A stretch of 64,000 nucleotides of DNA, taken from assembly GCF_029625295.1 (NCBI RefSeq), contig NZ_CP121112.1, forward strand, positions 868,001 to 932,000, read 5' to 3'. The translations under genes and the position numbers were made by a program. The first letter of the stretch is position 1. Each line of letters starts with the position of its first letter. Positions 47,576-55,539 of the stretch are shown piece by piece. The DNA comes from Flavobacterium gyeonganense (lineage in GTDB: Bacteria > Bacteroidota > Bacteroidia > Flavobacteriales > Flavobacteriaceae). Below the pieces are notes generated by a model, which had not been told where the DNA came from, made no database searches, and was given only the letters and a program-made list of their open reading frames with translations.

Positions 47576-48280
47576 ATGAAAGTACTTCTAACACTTTCCA
47601 TACTTCTTTCAATCAATTCATTTTCTCAAACCAAAACTTCAATCGAGAAACCTTTTATTGAAGTTTCAGGTAAAGCAGACACATTAGTCATCCCAAATAA
47701 AATATGGATAAACGTGCTTTTAATGGAAAAAGATTTTAAAGGCAAAAAGTCTGTCGAAGACATGGAAAAAGAAATGATTCTGAAATTAGAATCAATTGGC
47801 ATCAATACAGAAAAAAACGTTAGTCTTAATTATATGTCCAGTAATTTTAATAATTATATTCTGAAACAAACTGATATTTTCAAATCAAAATCATATTCTA
47901 TTTTAGTTACTGATGCTAATATAACTGCAAAGGTTTTTATAAGCCTGGAAGAAATCGGAATTTCAAACGTTCGAATTGAAAAGGTAGAAAATACAGACGA
48001 AGAAAAGATTAAGCTCCTAATAAACGGGAAGGCGATATTAAATGCAAAACAGACTGCTGAAAGTTTTTCAAAACCTTTAAATCAAAAAGTTGGAAATGCC
48101 ATTGAAATAAGTAACTTTGAAAATATGCCAAATCAATTTACCGGACAATTAAATGAAGTCGTAGTAAGAGGTTACTCTTCAAAAATATATGGGAATAGGA
48201 TTGTAAATTATGAGAGTAATATTGAATTTGAAAAAATAAAGATTTCAAGTTCAGTTCAGGCTAAATTTTTATTAGAATAA
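47576..48280 (+). CDS. SIMPL (DUF541) domain protein with a plug-like insertion
   Basis: 234 aa with a signal peptide (ending SFSQ near 18). The SIMPL domain spans about 25-230: PFIEVSGKADTLVIPNKIWINVLL, then DMEKEMILKLESIGINTEKN, then KAILNAKQTAESFSKPL. A segment LNEVVVRGYSSKIYG near 190-205 matches the LxEVxVxGY signature that opens TonB plugs, which is unexpected in this family. SIMPL proteins are periplasmic with no clear biochemical role. It is the fourth gene of the sigma operon, 53 bp after the small plug-like gene. Confidence 0.78.
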   Translation: MKVLLTLSILLSINSFSQTKTSIEKPFIEVSGKADTLVIPNKIWINVLLMEKDFKGKKSVEDMEKEMILKLESIGINTEKNVSLNYMSSNFNNYILKQTDIFKSKSYSILVTDANITAKVFISLEEIGISNVRIEKVENTDEEKIKLLINGKAILNAKQTAESFSKPLNQKVGNAIEISNFENMPNQFTGQLNEVVVRGYSSKIYGNRIVNYESNIEFEKIKISSSVQAKFLLE

Positions 48281-48318
48281 TTAAATAAACATATAAACTA
48301 TATTTCAAACAAAATTTC

Positions 48319-48906
48319 ATGAACCCAATCTTAAATCAAAATTTATTTCTTGTAAAAGAACATATCGGAATGTTTAAAGCCTCAAACAATTATGACATTT
48401 ATGATCCTGCGAATAATCAGATCATCATGCATTGCAGAGAAAACAGTTTAGGCATTTTTACTAAAATATTACGTTTCACGGATTACAAAAGAATGACACC
48501 TTTTAATGTTGAAATTACTACCGCTGATGGTGAAAAATTGATTTCAGTAAAACGTGGTATTGCATTTTTTCGTTCTACTGTTGAAATATTTGATGAGAAA
48601 GACAGATTAGTTGGAACTTTTAAACAGAAATTCTTTTCTATTGGAGGTAAATTCGAAATATTAGACAAAAATGAAAAACCTGTTGCAACCCTTCAGGGAA
48701 AATGGACAGGCTGGGATTTTAAATTCTCACACGAAAACAAACAGCTGGCTCAGGTAAGTAAAAAATGGGCAGGATTAGGCAAAGAGTTTTTTACCAGTGC
48801 CGATAATTATGTATTGCAAATTGAAGAAACAGTAGCCGCTGATTCGCCACTTAGACAATTAATTCTGGCAGCTGTAATGTGTATTGACATGGTTTTGAAA
48901 GAATAA
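48319..48906 (+). CDS. LURP-one/scramblase-related protein
   Basis: 195 aa without a signal peptide. The beta-barrel pattern LFLVKEHIGMFKASNNYDIYDPANNQIIMHCRE, TPFNVEITTADGEKLISVKRG, STVEIFDEKDRLVGTFKQKFFSIGGKFEIL and a hydrophobic C-terminal helix (LRQLILAAVMCIDMVL) matches the phospholipid-scramblase-like (LURP-one) fold. The function is unknown in bacteria. It starts 38 bp after the SIMPL gene but has no clear promoter of its own. Confidence 0.8.
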   Translation: MNPILNQNLFLVKEHIGMFKASNNYDIYDPANNQIIMHCRENSLGIFTKILRFTDYKRMTPFNVEITTADGEKLISVKRGIAFFRSTVEIFDEKDRLVGTFKQKFFSIGGKFEILDKNEKPVATLQGKWTGWDFKFSHENKQLAQVSKKWAGLGKEFFTSADNYVLQIEETVAADSPLRQLILAAVMCIDMVLKE

Positions 48907-48968
48907 CAAAAGCTGTTAAACTTAGATTAAGAAAACAGAAAAAGCATCTTTTCGCTACGCAAAAACTG

Positions 48969-48976
48969 TATTTTTG
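48969..48976 (+). promoter_or_regulatory. -7 element of the SDR gene promoter
   Basis: TATTTTTG matches TAnnTTTG, 45 nt before the ATG. No TTG lies at the usual distance upstream, so the promoter is only half-supported. Confidence 0.4.
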
Positions 48977-49021
48977 TAGTACTGAACAGATGCTTTCTGC
49001 ATTTTCTAAAAAATAAAACTC

Positions 49022-49738
49022 ATGACAAACTTAAAAAATAAAAATGCGCTCATTACAGGAGCCGGTAAAGGAATTGGAAAAGCGATTGCAATTGCCCTTG
49101 CAAAAGAAGGTGTAAACGTAATTTTAGTCTCCAGAACCCAATTAGATGTTGAACAATTAGCCGTAAAAATTGAAAATTTTGGGGTTAAGTCATTAGCATT
49201 AACAGCAGACGTAGCTGACATAAATTCTGTAAACACAGCAGTAAAAAAAGCTTTGGCTGAATTTAAAACCATAGACATTTTAATCAACAATGCAGGAATC
49301 GCTTCTTTTGGAAAATTTCTGGAGTTAGAACCTGCCGAATGGGAAAAAATTATTCAGGTAAACCTAATGGGAACTTATTATACGACACGTGCTGTTTTGC
49401 CTAATATGATTGAAAGACAAACAGGTGATATCATTAATATTTCATCAACTGCGGGATTAAACGGAAATGCACTGACAAGTGCTTACAGTGCATCTAAATT
49501 TGCCGTTCTGGGCTTAACCGATTCTTTGATGCAGGAACTCAGAAAACACAACATTCGTGTTACTGCCTTAACGCCAAGTACTGTTGCAACTGATATGGCA
49601 AAAGATTTAAACCTTACAGATGGCAATCCTGAAAAAGTAATGCAGTCTGAGGATATTGCAGAATTAATTATTGCACAACTCAAACTAAATCGCAGGGTGT
49701 TTATAAAAAACAGCAGTATCTGGTCTACTAATCCTTAA
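49022..49738 (+). CDS. Short-chain dehydrogenase, FabG-like 3-ketoacyl reductase
   Basis: 238 aa. The cofactor site is [18 protein letters not shown] and NNAG lies near 89. Catalytic Ser/Tyr/Lys are in [23 protein letters not shown]. The NAD(P) preference is not clear. It may reduce a 3-oxoacyl substrate, but no fatty-acid genes are adjacent, so the substrate is open. A -7 box TATTTTTG lies at 48969-48976. Confidence 0.92.
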   Translation: MTNLKNKNALITGAGKGIGKAIAIALAKEGVNVILVSRTQLDVEQLAVKIENFGVKSLALTADVADINSVNTAVKKALAEFKTIDILINNAGIASFGKFLELEPAEWEKIIQVNLMGTYYTTRAVLPNMIERQTGDIINISSTAGLNGNALTSAYSASKFAVLGLTDSLMQELRKHNIRVTALTPSTVATDMAKDLNLTDGNPEKVMQSEDIAELIIAQLKLNRRVFIKNSSIWSTNP

Positions 49739-49769
49739 CACGCACAGCGTAAACTTCAAATTTTAAACC

Positions 49770-49832
49770 CCAAATTCCAAACTCAAAATTAGATTAAGTT
49801 TATAAAGTTTCTGAATTGGAATTTGGAATTTT
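49770..49832. repeat. Intergenic AATTCCAA inverted repeat
   Basis: CAAATTCCAA (49771-49780) is exactly inverted in TTGGAATTTG (49816-49825), which belongs to a 16-mer, TTGGAATTTGGAATTT (49816-49831). That 16-mer also occurs at 58092-58107 and, inverted, at 60366-60381. Confidence 0.6.
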
Positions 49833-49858
49833 AAAGAATTGAAAATTAAAAAAATAAG

Positions 49859-50368
49859 ATGGAACAATATTTAAGACAATTGATTTCAATTGCATTTACA
49901 GATAAAAAAGAAATCTTTACCGGGTTTCTGATTGATTATTCAGATGACTGGATTTTACTTAAAAACAATCCGATCGATTTTACACTTGATGGTTTTGTGA
50001 TTTTAAAAAACAAAAATATCGAGGCAATCGAAAGAGACGAAGAACTGGTTTTTAATGAAAAAGTAATTCGCCTGAAAGGTTTAAAAACAAATGCCGAAGA
50101 TATTATTCCGATTAAGGATTTGAGTACAATCTTAAATTATATTAGTACTAAATATGGTATTTTTCAGATTGTAAAAAAATCGCCAAAATCGGTTTATTTA
50201 GGTAAACTTATTGAAGTGAACGAAGAAATACTGACTATTGATTTTCTTGATATCAGAGGCTCTTTTGGAGGTGAACTCAGTTTTAACCCTGAAAAAATAA
50301 GAGTGATCGAATTTGATTCAGATTATATCAATTCTTTGAAATTGGTTTCGGAAGAAAACGAGAAATAA
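49859..50368 (+). CDS. Hypothetical protein with two Sm-like repeats
   Basis: 169 aa, soluble. Two halves resemble Sm/LSm-like barrels: FTGFLIDYSDDWILLKNNPID with DGFVILKNKNI in the first half, and YLGKLIEVNEEILTIDFLDIRG with GGELSFNPEKIRVIEFDSDY in the second. This is a fold guess by pattern. No function or operon partner is apparent. A long perfect terminator follows. Confidence 0.65.
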   Translation: MEQYLRQLISIAFTDKKEIFTGFLIDYSDDWILLKNNPIDFTLDGFVILKNKNIEAIERDEELVFNEKVIRLKGLKTNAEDIIPIKDLSTILNYISTKYGIFQIVKKSPKSVYLGKLIEVNEEILTIDFLDIRGSFGGELSFNPEKIRVIEFDSDYINSLKLVSEENEK

Positions 50369-50376
50369 GAGTTTAT

Positions 50377-50416
50377 AAACACAAAAAAGTCCTTAATCAA
50401 GGACTTTTTTGTGTTT
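50377..50416. terminator. Bidirectional terminator (18-bp perfect stem)
   Basis: AAACACAAAAAAGTCCTT (50377-50394) and AAGGACTTTTTTGTGTTT (50399-50416) with loop AATC lie between the convergent Sm-like protein and mtaB genes. Confidence 0.9.
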
Positions 50417-50453
50417 ACATTTCTAACGGAAAAGAGAAATACCCATTTATGAA

Positions 50454-51788
50454 TTAGGCTTCTGCCAATTTGTTTAAAAACTCCAGACGAACGCTTCCGT
50501 CGTCATCAATTTTAGTGAGATTAATTTCCTGTAAAGTATTAACCAATTCAGGATTCCACGGTGTTTTTACTTTTACATAATTTTCGGTAAAGCCATGAAT
50601 ATAGCCTTCTTTGTTTTCGCTTTCGAATAAAACAGTTCTTTTAGATCCTAATTGGCTTTCGTAAAAAGCGCGGCGTTTTTTAACCGACAATCCACGGAGC
50701 ATTTTACTTCGTTTTGCCCTTACATTAGCAGGAACAACACCCGGCATGTCAGCTGCTTCAGTATTATCTCTTTCAGAATAAGTAAATACGTGTAAATAGG
50801 ATATATCCATTTCATTAAGAAAATGATATGTTTCTAAGAAATGCTCATCTGTTTCACCCGGAAAACCAACAATTACGTCAACGCCAATACACGCATGAGG
50901 CATTACTTCACGAATCTTATTAACTCGTTCTGTATAGACTTCGCGCAAATAGCGGCGCTTCATTAATTTCAAGATATCATTGCTACCGGATTGCAGCGGA
51001 ATATGAAAGTGCGGTACAAAAGTACGGCTTTTAGATACGAACTCAATTGTTTCGTTTTTTAGTAAATTAGGCTCGATTGATGAAATTCGCAAACGCTCGA
51101 TTCCTTCCACTTTATCCAAAGCCTGTACTAAATCTAAGAAAGTATGCTCGTGTTTTTTATTTCCAAATTCTCCTTTTCCGTAATCGCCAATATTCACTCC
51201 TGTCAGGACGATTTCTTTAATATCCTGAGCAGAAATTTCTTTTGCATTCTGTAATACATTTTCTAAAGCGTCACTTCTTGAAATTCCTCGTGCTAATGGA
51301 ATCGTACAATAAGTACATTTATAGTCACAGCCATCCTGAACCTTCAAAAAAGCACGGGTACGATCTCCAATAGAATAACTTCCAACGTAAAAATCGGCTT
51401 CAGCAATCTCGCATGAATGAACCTCACCCATGTCGTTTTTACTTAAATCGTGAATATAATCGGTAATTTTAAATTTTTCAGTAGCTCCCAAAACCAAATC
51501 AACGCCATCTACAGCTGCTAATTCTTCAGGTTTCAATTGCGCATAGCAACCTACAGCGGCAACAAAAGCCTTATCATTAAGTTTCATTGCTTTTTTTACG
51601 ACCTGTTTAAATTGTTTATCAGCATTTTCTGTTACAGAGCACGTATTAATAACATATATGTCCGCAACTTCTTCAAAATCTACCCTGTCAAAACCTTCAT
51701 CATTAAAATTTCTGGCAATTGTAGATGTCTCTGAAAAATTCAGTTTGCACCCAAGCGTATAAAAAGCAACTTTTTTTCTATTTTCCAT
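50454..51788 (-). CDS. mtaB: tRNA t6A37 methylthiotransferase MtaB
   Basis: 444 aa. It adds a methylthio group to t6A37 of tRNA. The N-terminal UPF0004 domain carries the second cluster cysteines (TLGCKLNFSETS, VINTCSVTENAD, VGCYAQLKPEE). The radical SAM motif CxxxCxxC is DGCDYKCTYCTIPLARG near 153. A TRAM domain closes the C-terminus. YTLGCKLN and no-insert length favour MtaB over MiaB. A -7 box TAAATTTG lies upstream on the minus strand at 51858-51851, with TTG 25 nt away (51886-51884). Confidence 0.93.
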   Translation of the reverse strand: MENRKKVAFYTLGCKLNFSETSTIARNFNDEGFDRVDFEEVADIYVINTCSVTENADKQFKQVVKKAMKLNDKAFVAAVGCYAQLKPEELAAVDGVDLVLGATEKFKITDYIHDLSKNDMGEVHSCEIAEADFYVGSYSIGDRTRAFLKVQDGCDYKCTYCTIPLARGISRSDALENVLQNAKEISAQDIKEIVLTGVNIGDYGKGEFGNKKHEHTFLDLVQALDKVEGIERLRISSIEPNLLKNETIEFVSKSRTFVPHFHIPLQSGSNDILKLMKRRYLREVYTERVNKIREVMPHACIGVDVIVGFPGETDEHFLETYHFLNEMDISYLHVFTYSERDNTEAADMPGVVPANVRAKRSKMLRGLSVKKRRAFYESQLGSKRTVLFESENKEGYIHGFTENYVKVKTPWNPELVNTLQEINLTKIDDDGSVRLEFLNKLAEA

Positions 51789-52270
51789 AGGAATACACTA
51801 CGTTTTAAGTAGTAAGATTATTATATTTACATCTTCAATCGAAGAGCTTGCAAATTTACACACAAATTTCTTTATAATAAAATCAATAATAGATTATAAA
51901 TCAACGGATTGAACGAAACAGAGATTCATTTTGTATAAATAAGGGATAGGTTATTTTTTTAAGACTTCAAATTGATGTTATTTTTTGGAAGAAAAGTTTA
52001 AAGCTGGAAAGTCAAATTTGAAAGAAAAAATCGACAAAAAGCAAATAAATCCGACTAAATGCATAAAATTAGTTATAAATTTAATTTTTTCTTACATTTT
52101 CCTTTGCTGAGATAAATATTAAACCTAAATTCACAAAGCGAAATTTGATAAAAAAAATTAAATCTGAACATAAGATTATTCGATTTACGACGTTTTAAAA
52201 TTTTCAAAAAAACAATGGGAAAGCCGAAAACCATTTTAGAGTAGGCAAATTTTTAAACTTATAAAACCAT
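51789..52270. promoter_or_regulatory. Intergenic region between mtaB and a secreted protein
   Basis: TAAATTTG (51858-51851, minus strand) is a -7 box for mtaB, with a TTG at 51886-51884 (25-nt spacer, long). The plus-strand gene at 52271 has no clear promoter. The remainder is AT-rich with no repeat, hairpin or small reading frame that I can support. Confidence 0.4.
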
Positions 52271-52795
52271 ATGAAAGCATTTTTGCCCACAATCTGCTTA
52301 ATGTTCTTAACTTTTTTTAGTGTACAGGCACAAACAAACGCCCCTGCTGCAAGTTCAAATCCGTTTCCAACAATCAGCACACTTACAACATGGGCCAGTT
52401 TTAACTCTCAACAAAAATTTGACATAGCCATACGTGCTGTAGGATTTAAATTTGAAGTTAAAGAGCCTGGAGAAGGATCTACTGCTTATACCTACATCAG
52501 AAAAGTAGTTGTTAATGAAGTTAATTATACTGACAGAATCGTTTACAGAATTACAAATACCAATTCTGCTAGTATTATTTCGCTTGTTACTGCCTCTACT
52601 GATTTAGTAAGTTTATATACTCCGCAATTGGCAACATTTAAAAATAACAACTGTAAAACCGAAATGTCTAAAGACAAAAACACCACCTGCAGCTGTTATG
52701 AAAGCGACAGTTTCGCAATCGACCTTTGCGATGAACGTGTAAAATTAACTATGGGTGACGGAAATAAATATTTTGTTTCTGTAGCTAAAAAATAA
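52271..52795 (+). CDS. Hypothetical secreted protein with cysteine pairs
   Basis: 174 aa with a signal peptide (MKAFLPTICLMFLTFFSVQAQ). The mature part starts with a P/S/A-rich linker. Two cysteine-containing stretches, NNNCKTEMSKDKNTTCSCYESD and IDLCDERV, suggest disulfides. I do not recognise a family. The gene stands alone with its own terminator and a long upstream gap. Confidence 0.75.
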   Translation: MKAFLPTICLMFLTFFSVQAQTNAPAASSNPFPTISTLTTWASFNSQQKFDIAIRAVGFKFEVKEPGEGSTAYTYIRKVVVNEVNYTDRIVYRITNTNSASIISLVTASTDLVSLYTPQLATFKNNNCKTEMSKDKNTTCSCYESDSFAIDLCDERVKLTMGDGNKYFVSVAKK

Positions 52796-52817
52796 TTCCC
52801 AAGAATTTATAAAATAC

Positions 52818-52852
52818 AAATCCGAAATTTAAAACTAAATTTCGGATTTTTT
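52818..52852 (+). terminator. Intrinsic terminator
   Basis: Arms AAATCCGAAATTTA (52818-52831) and TAAATTTCGGATTT (52836-52849), 14 bp perfect, loop AAAC, then T. It can also serve the minus-strand HAD gene. Confidence 0.88.
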
Positions 52853-52872
52853 TTGCTTAAGATTACTGTATT

Positions 52873-53676
52873 TTATACCAATATATAGCGCTGTACAACC
52901 TCAGCAACACCATCATCATTATTTGACGCTACAATTACATTTGCCCTGTCTCGCAATTCAGGTGTTACATTATCGACCCAAACCCCCAAACCAGCATATT
53001 CTATCATGGTTAGATCATTTCCTGCATTTCCAACAGCAATAATTTCGCTTTGATGAATATTCAATTTCTCTGCCAATATTTTTATACTTGCTGCTTTATC
53101 AATTCCGAATTGGGCTGCCTCAAGGAAAAAAGGTTTTGACATAGCAACACTCAAATGTGGCATTGCTGTTTTTAAGTCTTTCTCAACTTCTTTTAAATAA
53201 GAAGGTTCTTCCAGTAAAATGCATTTTACCGCGGGTTTTGTAACGGCTGCTTTAAAATTAGAAACTTTATTATGCGGCAATCCAGTAATTTCTTTTTCTA
53301 TTTGGATATATTCAGAATCCGTTTCACTTATAATTTCACCATCCAGATACGTGATAATATGCGTTTTCATTTTTACACTGTAATCGTATAAATCATGAAT
53401 TTGTTCCGGCGTCAGACATTGTTCAAATAAGATAACATCATCTTTTACCGTACTGATTACAGCTCCGTTAAACGAAATAATATATGAGTCGTTTAAATCT
53501 AGTTCTAATTCTTTAGCAAAAGCCGTCATAGCAGATGTTGGACGGCCAGAAGCTAAAACCACATAAACACCTTTTGCCTGAGCTTCCAGAAGTACTTTTT
53601 TATTTAAATCTGAAATTTTATGATCATCTGTCAACAAGGTATCATCCATGTCGAGCACTAACATTTTATATTGCAT
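52873..53676 (-). CDS. Cof-type HAD phosphatase
   Basis: 267 aa. The catalytic motif is LDMDDTLLTDD (motif I), with motif II LASGRPTSAM. Motif III/IV are SIKILAEKLNIHQSEIIAVGNAGNDLTMIEYAGLGVWV. The cap is of type IIB (Cof, YidA-like). These enzymes dephosphorylate sugar phosphates or related compounds. The GNAGND in place of GDGxND is a common variant. The substrate is unknown. Confidence 0.9.
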   Translation of the reverse strand: MQYKMLVLDMDDTLLTDDHKISDLNKKVLLEAQAKGVYVVLASGRPTSAMTAFAKELELDLNDSYIISFNGAVISTVKDDVILFEQCLTPEQIHDLYDYSVKMKTHIITYLDGEIISETDSEYIQIEKEITGLPHNKVSNFKAAVTKPAVKCILLEEPSYLKEVEKDLKTAMPHLSVAMSKPFFLEAAQFGIDKAASIKILAEKLNIHQSEIIAVGNAGNDLTMIEYAGLGVWVDNVTPELRDRANVIVASNNDDGVAEVVQRYILV

Positions 53677-53745
53677 TGTTTTTTAGTTGTTAGTCCTTAG
53701 TCCTAGTTTTAAAGTTGAATAAATTACTAAGACTTAAAAAAAATT

Positions 53746-53964
53746 TTAGATACTCATTCTAAATTCTTCAATAACTGGATTTGCCTTTGCAAAATCGGTT
53801 TCCTGAATAAAAATTTCAACAGCTAAATCGGTTTGCCCAAAACCAGCTAATCTTGCTGATTGGATATTATCTTTTTTTACAGTCTCTACACCAGCTGCTT
53901 CTAATCTTTCCTGCAAAGCAAGTGCTAATACTTCGCTTCCTGAAAATGCTTTCATTAATCCCAT
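53746..53964 (-). CDS. DUF2007 domain protein
   Basis: 72 aa, soluble: MGLMKAFSGSEVLALALQERL, GVETVKKDNIQSARLAGFGQ, LAVEIFIQETDFAKANPVIEEF. This compact alpha/beta pattern is that of DUF2007, described as a putative signal-transducing (PII-like fold) family. It lies in a run of minus-strand genes, 32 bp from the hydrolase gene's stop. Confidence 0.8.
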   Translation of the reverse strand: MGLMKAFSGSEVLALALQERLEAAGVETVKKDNIQSARLAGFGQTDLAVEIFIQETDFAKANPVIEEFRMSI

Positions 53965-53996
53965 GACATTGTATTTTATTATTATTTTTTTCTTTA

Positions 53997-54809
53997 TTAT
54001 AAAATTATTTTTAGCTGATTTTGAAAATCATCATTCTCATTTACCCCCACATGGCCCTGATTCTTCAAAGGATAAAAATTGGCTTTCGATTTTAAAAGGT
54101 TCTTTAGCCGGACAGAATTATCAAAAGGAATTAATTGATCGTCAGTTCCGTGAAAAATATAAACAGGCGCTTTTACTTTTGGCAAATATCTAAAAGTTTC
54201 TAAATGAAATTTTTTCATAAAGTCAGGAAAAAATGGAACTCTGCTGCTTGATAATTCTGTAAAACTAAAGTAAGGAGATTGCAGAATTAAGTCTTTTGGC
54301 TTGTTTTCTGAAGCCAAAATTGTAGCCAGACCTGAACCGATAGAATAACCTGTAATGATAATTTTATCTTCTGAATATCTTTGCTTCATTACTTTATAAA
54401 CCGCTGCAACATCCTTATTTAATTGATCTTCATTTTCTATTTTGCCTTCGCTCTTCCCAAAACTTCGATAATCCAAAATAAAAATATCATATCCTAATGA
54501 AGTATAAATTTTAGAAATACTGCCCCAGGTTTCAAGTGTCCCGGCGTTTCCGTGAAGATAAAAAACCAAACCTTTGGAATGTTCTGCTTTAAATAAAAGT
54601 CCATGAAGATTTACACCATCAAATGACTTAATATTTAACTCTTCAAATTTACTCTGATATTCAAATTGATATTCTTTAGGAAGAGCAGTATTTTGAAAAA
54701 TCATTCCTATCTGATTGAAATACACATAAGAAACAATAATCAAATAAATTACAACGAAGAACGCTAAAAGTACAATCATTAAAAATTTAAGTGTTTTTAT
54801 CATTTCCAT
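53997..54809 (-). CDS. Alpha/beta hydrolase, BEM46-like
   Basis: 270 aa with an N-terminal membrane anchor (FLMIVLLAFFVVIYLIIVSYVYF). The hydrolase fold has FYLHGNAGTLETWG (oxyanion), the nucleophile elbow GYSIGSGLA, and VYIFHGTDDQLIPF and the final GHVGV histidine. The triad Ser-Asp-His is therefore visible. Two ATGs (54809, 54803) are possible starts. It is an esterase or acyl hydrolase acting at the membrane; the substrate is unknown. Confidence 0.88.
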   Translation of the reverse strand: MEMIKTLKFLMIVLLAFFVVIYLIIVSYVYFNQIGMIFQNTALPKEYQFEYQSKFEELNIKSFDGVNLHGLLFKAEHSKGLVFYLHGNAGTLETWGSISKIYTSLGYDIFILDYRSFGKSEGKIENEDQLNKDVAAVYKVMKQRYSEDKIIITGYSIGSGLATILASENKPKDLILQSPYFSFTELSSSRVPFFPDFMKKFHLETFRYLPKVKAPVYIFHGTDDQLIPFDNSVRLKNLLKSKANFYPLKNQGHVGVNENDDFQNQLKIIL

Positions 54810-54828
54810 GGATATCGTAAAAGCTCTA

Positions 54829-55488
54829 CTACTCTTCTATTTGATCCTCTTCTTCGTCCAACTCTTCTTCACCCTCTTCATCCATATCAAAGAAATAAGG
54901 TTCCAATAGCATTTTATCAGCTAAAATTTCAATGCGTTCCGTAAGTGTCTCTGCAAAAATAAGACGCTGTGTTTTAGCGATACTGTTCGAAATCCGCATT
55001 ATTTTTGGCTCATGACGTAGCTTCAAAATCGGATCAGCATCATCTAGAATAAACATTTTAAGACGATTAACATTGTAACCGGCGGTACTAAACATATCAT
55101 TCAACTTTGTTGGGGTCCCTATTAAAACATCAATTCCGGTCGAAATGTAGTTTTTATCATAATCCATATCACCTTTGTCATGAACTCCATAAACTTCAAG
55201 GTTGGTATATTTACCATATTTCTCAAAAAGTGCTTCCATTGCCAGAACTTTTTCTTTGTCTTCAACAACGATTAAAGCCCGCGGAGACTCTTCATTTTTA
55301 CCTGCTAACTGCTGAATTACATTCAATACAATGGTTGTCGATTTACCAGTTCCCGCAGGAGAAATTATCATACAGTCTGCACCGCTTTTAATTGTCGAAA
55401 AAGTTTCCATTTGCAATATGTTTGCTTCTGTTAAACCATTCTCAATTAAGGCATCTTGTAATTTCTCGTTTATTTTTTTTAGTTTCAT
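54829..55488 (-). CDS. Single-domain DEAD-box helicase-like protein
   Basis: 219 aa. Only the first RecA-like domain is present: Walker A ISPAGTGKSTT near 42, GVHDKGD, the TPTKLNDMF motif near 132 and the DEAD box replaced by LDDAD. The C-terminal helicase domain is missing, and the tail is acidic (EEGEEELDEEEDQIEE). Because no frameshift is seen downstream, this looks like a real short gene, as also described for flavobacteria. Without a second domain it cannot unwind RNA in the usual way. It lies 19 bp ahead of the hydrolase gene in the same direction. Confidence 0.78.
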   Translation of the reverse strand: MKLKKINEKLQDALIENGLTEANILQMETFSTIKSGADCMIISPAGTGKSTTIVLNVIQQLAGKNEESPRALIVVEDKEKVLAMEALFEKYGKYTNLEVYGVHDKGDMDYDKNYISTGIDVLIGTPTKLNDMFSTAGYNVNRLKMFILDDADPILKLRHEPKIMRISNSIAKTQRLIFAETLTERIEILADKMLLEPYFFDMDEEGEEELDEEEDQIEE

Positions 55489-55539
55489 TTCTAAATTTTA
55501 GATTTATGATTTTAGATTTCAGATTGAAAAATTAAATCA

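Noticed and set aside
45599..48280. A toxin-antitoxin or phage-defence cassette
   Set aside because: The genes are a sigma factor, its anti-sigma factor and envelope-type proteins; no toxin or nuclease motif is present.
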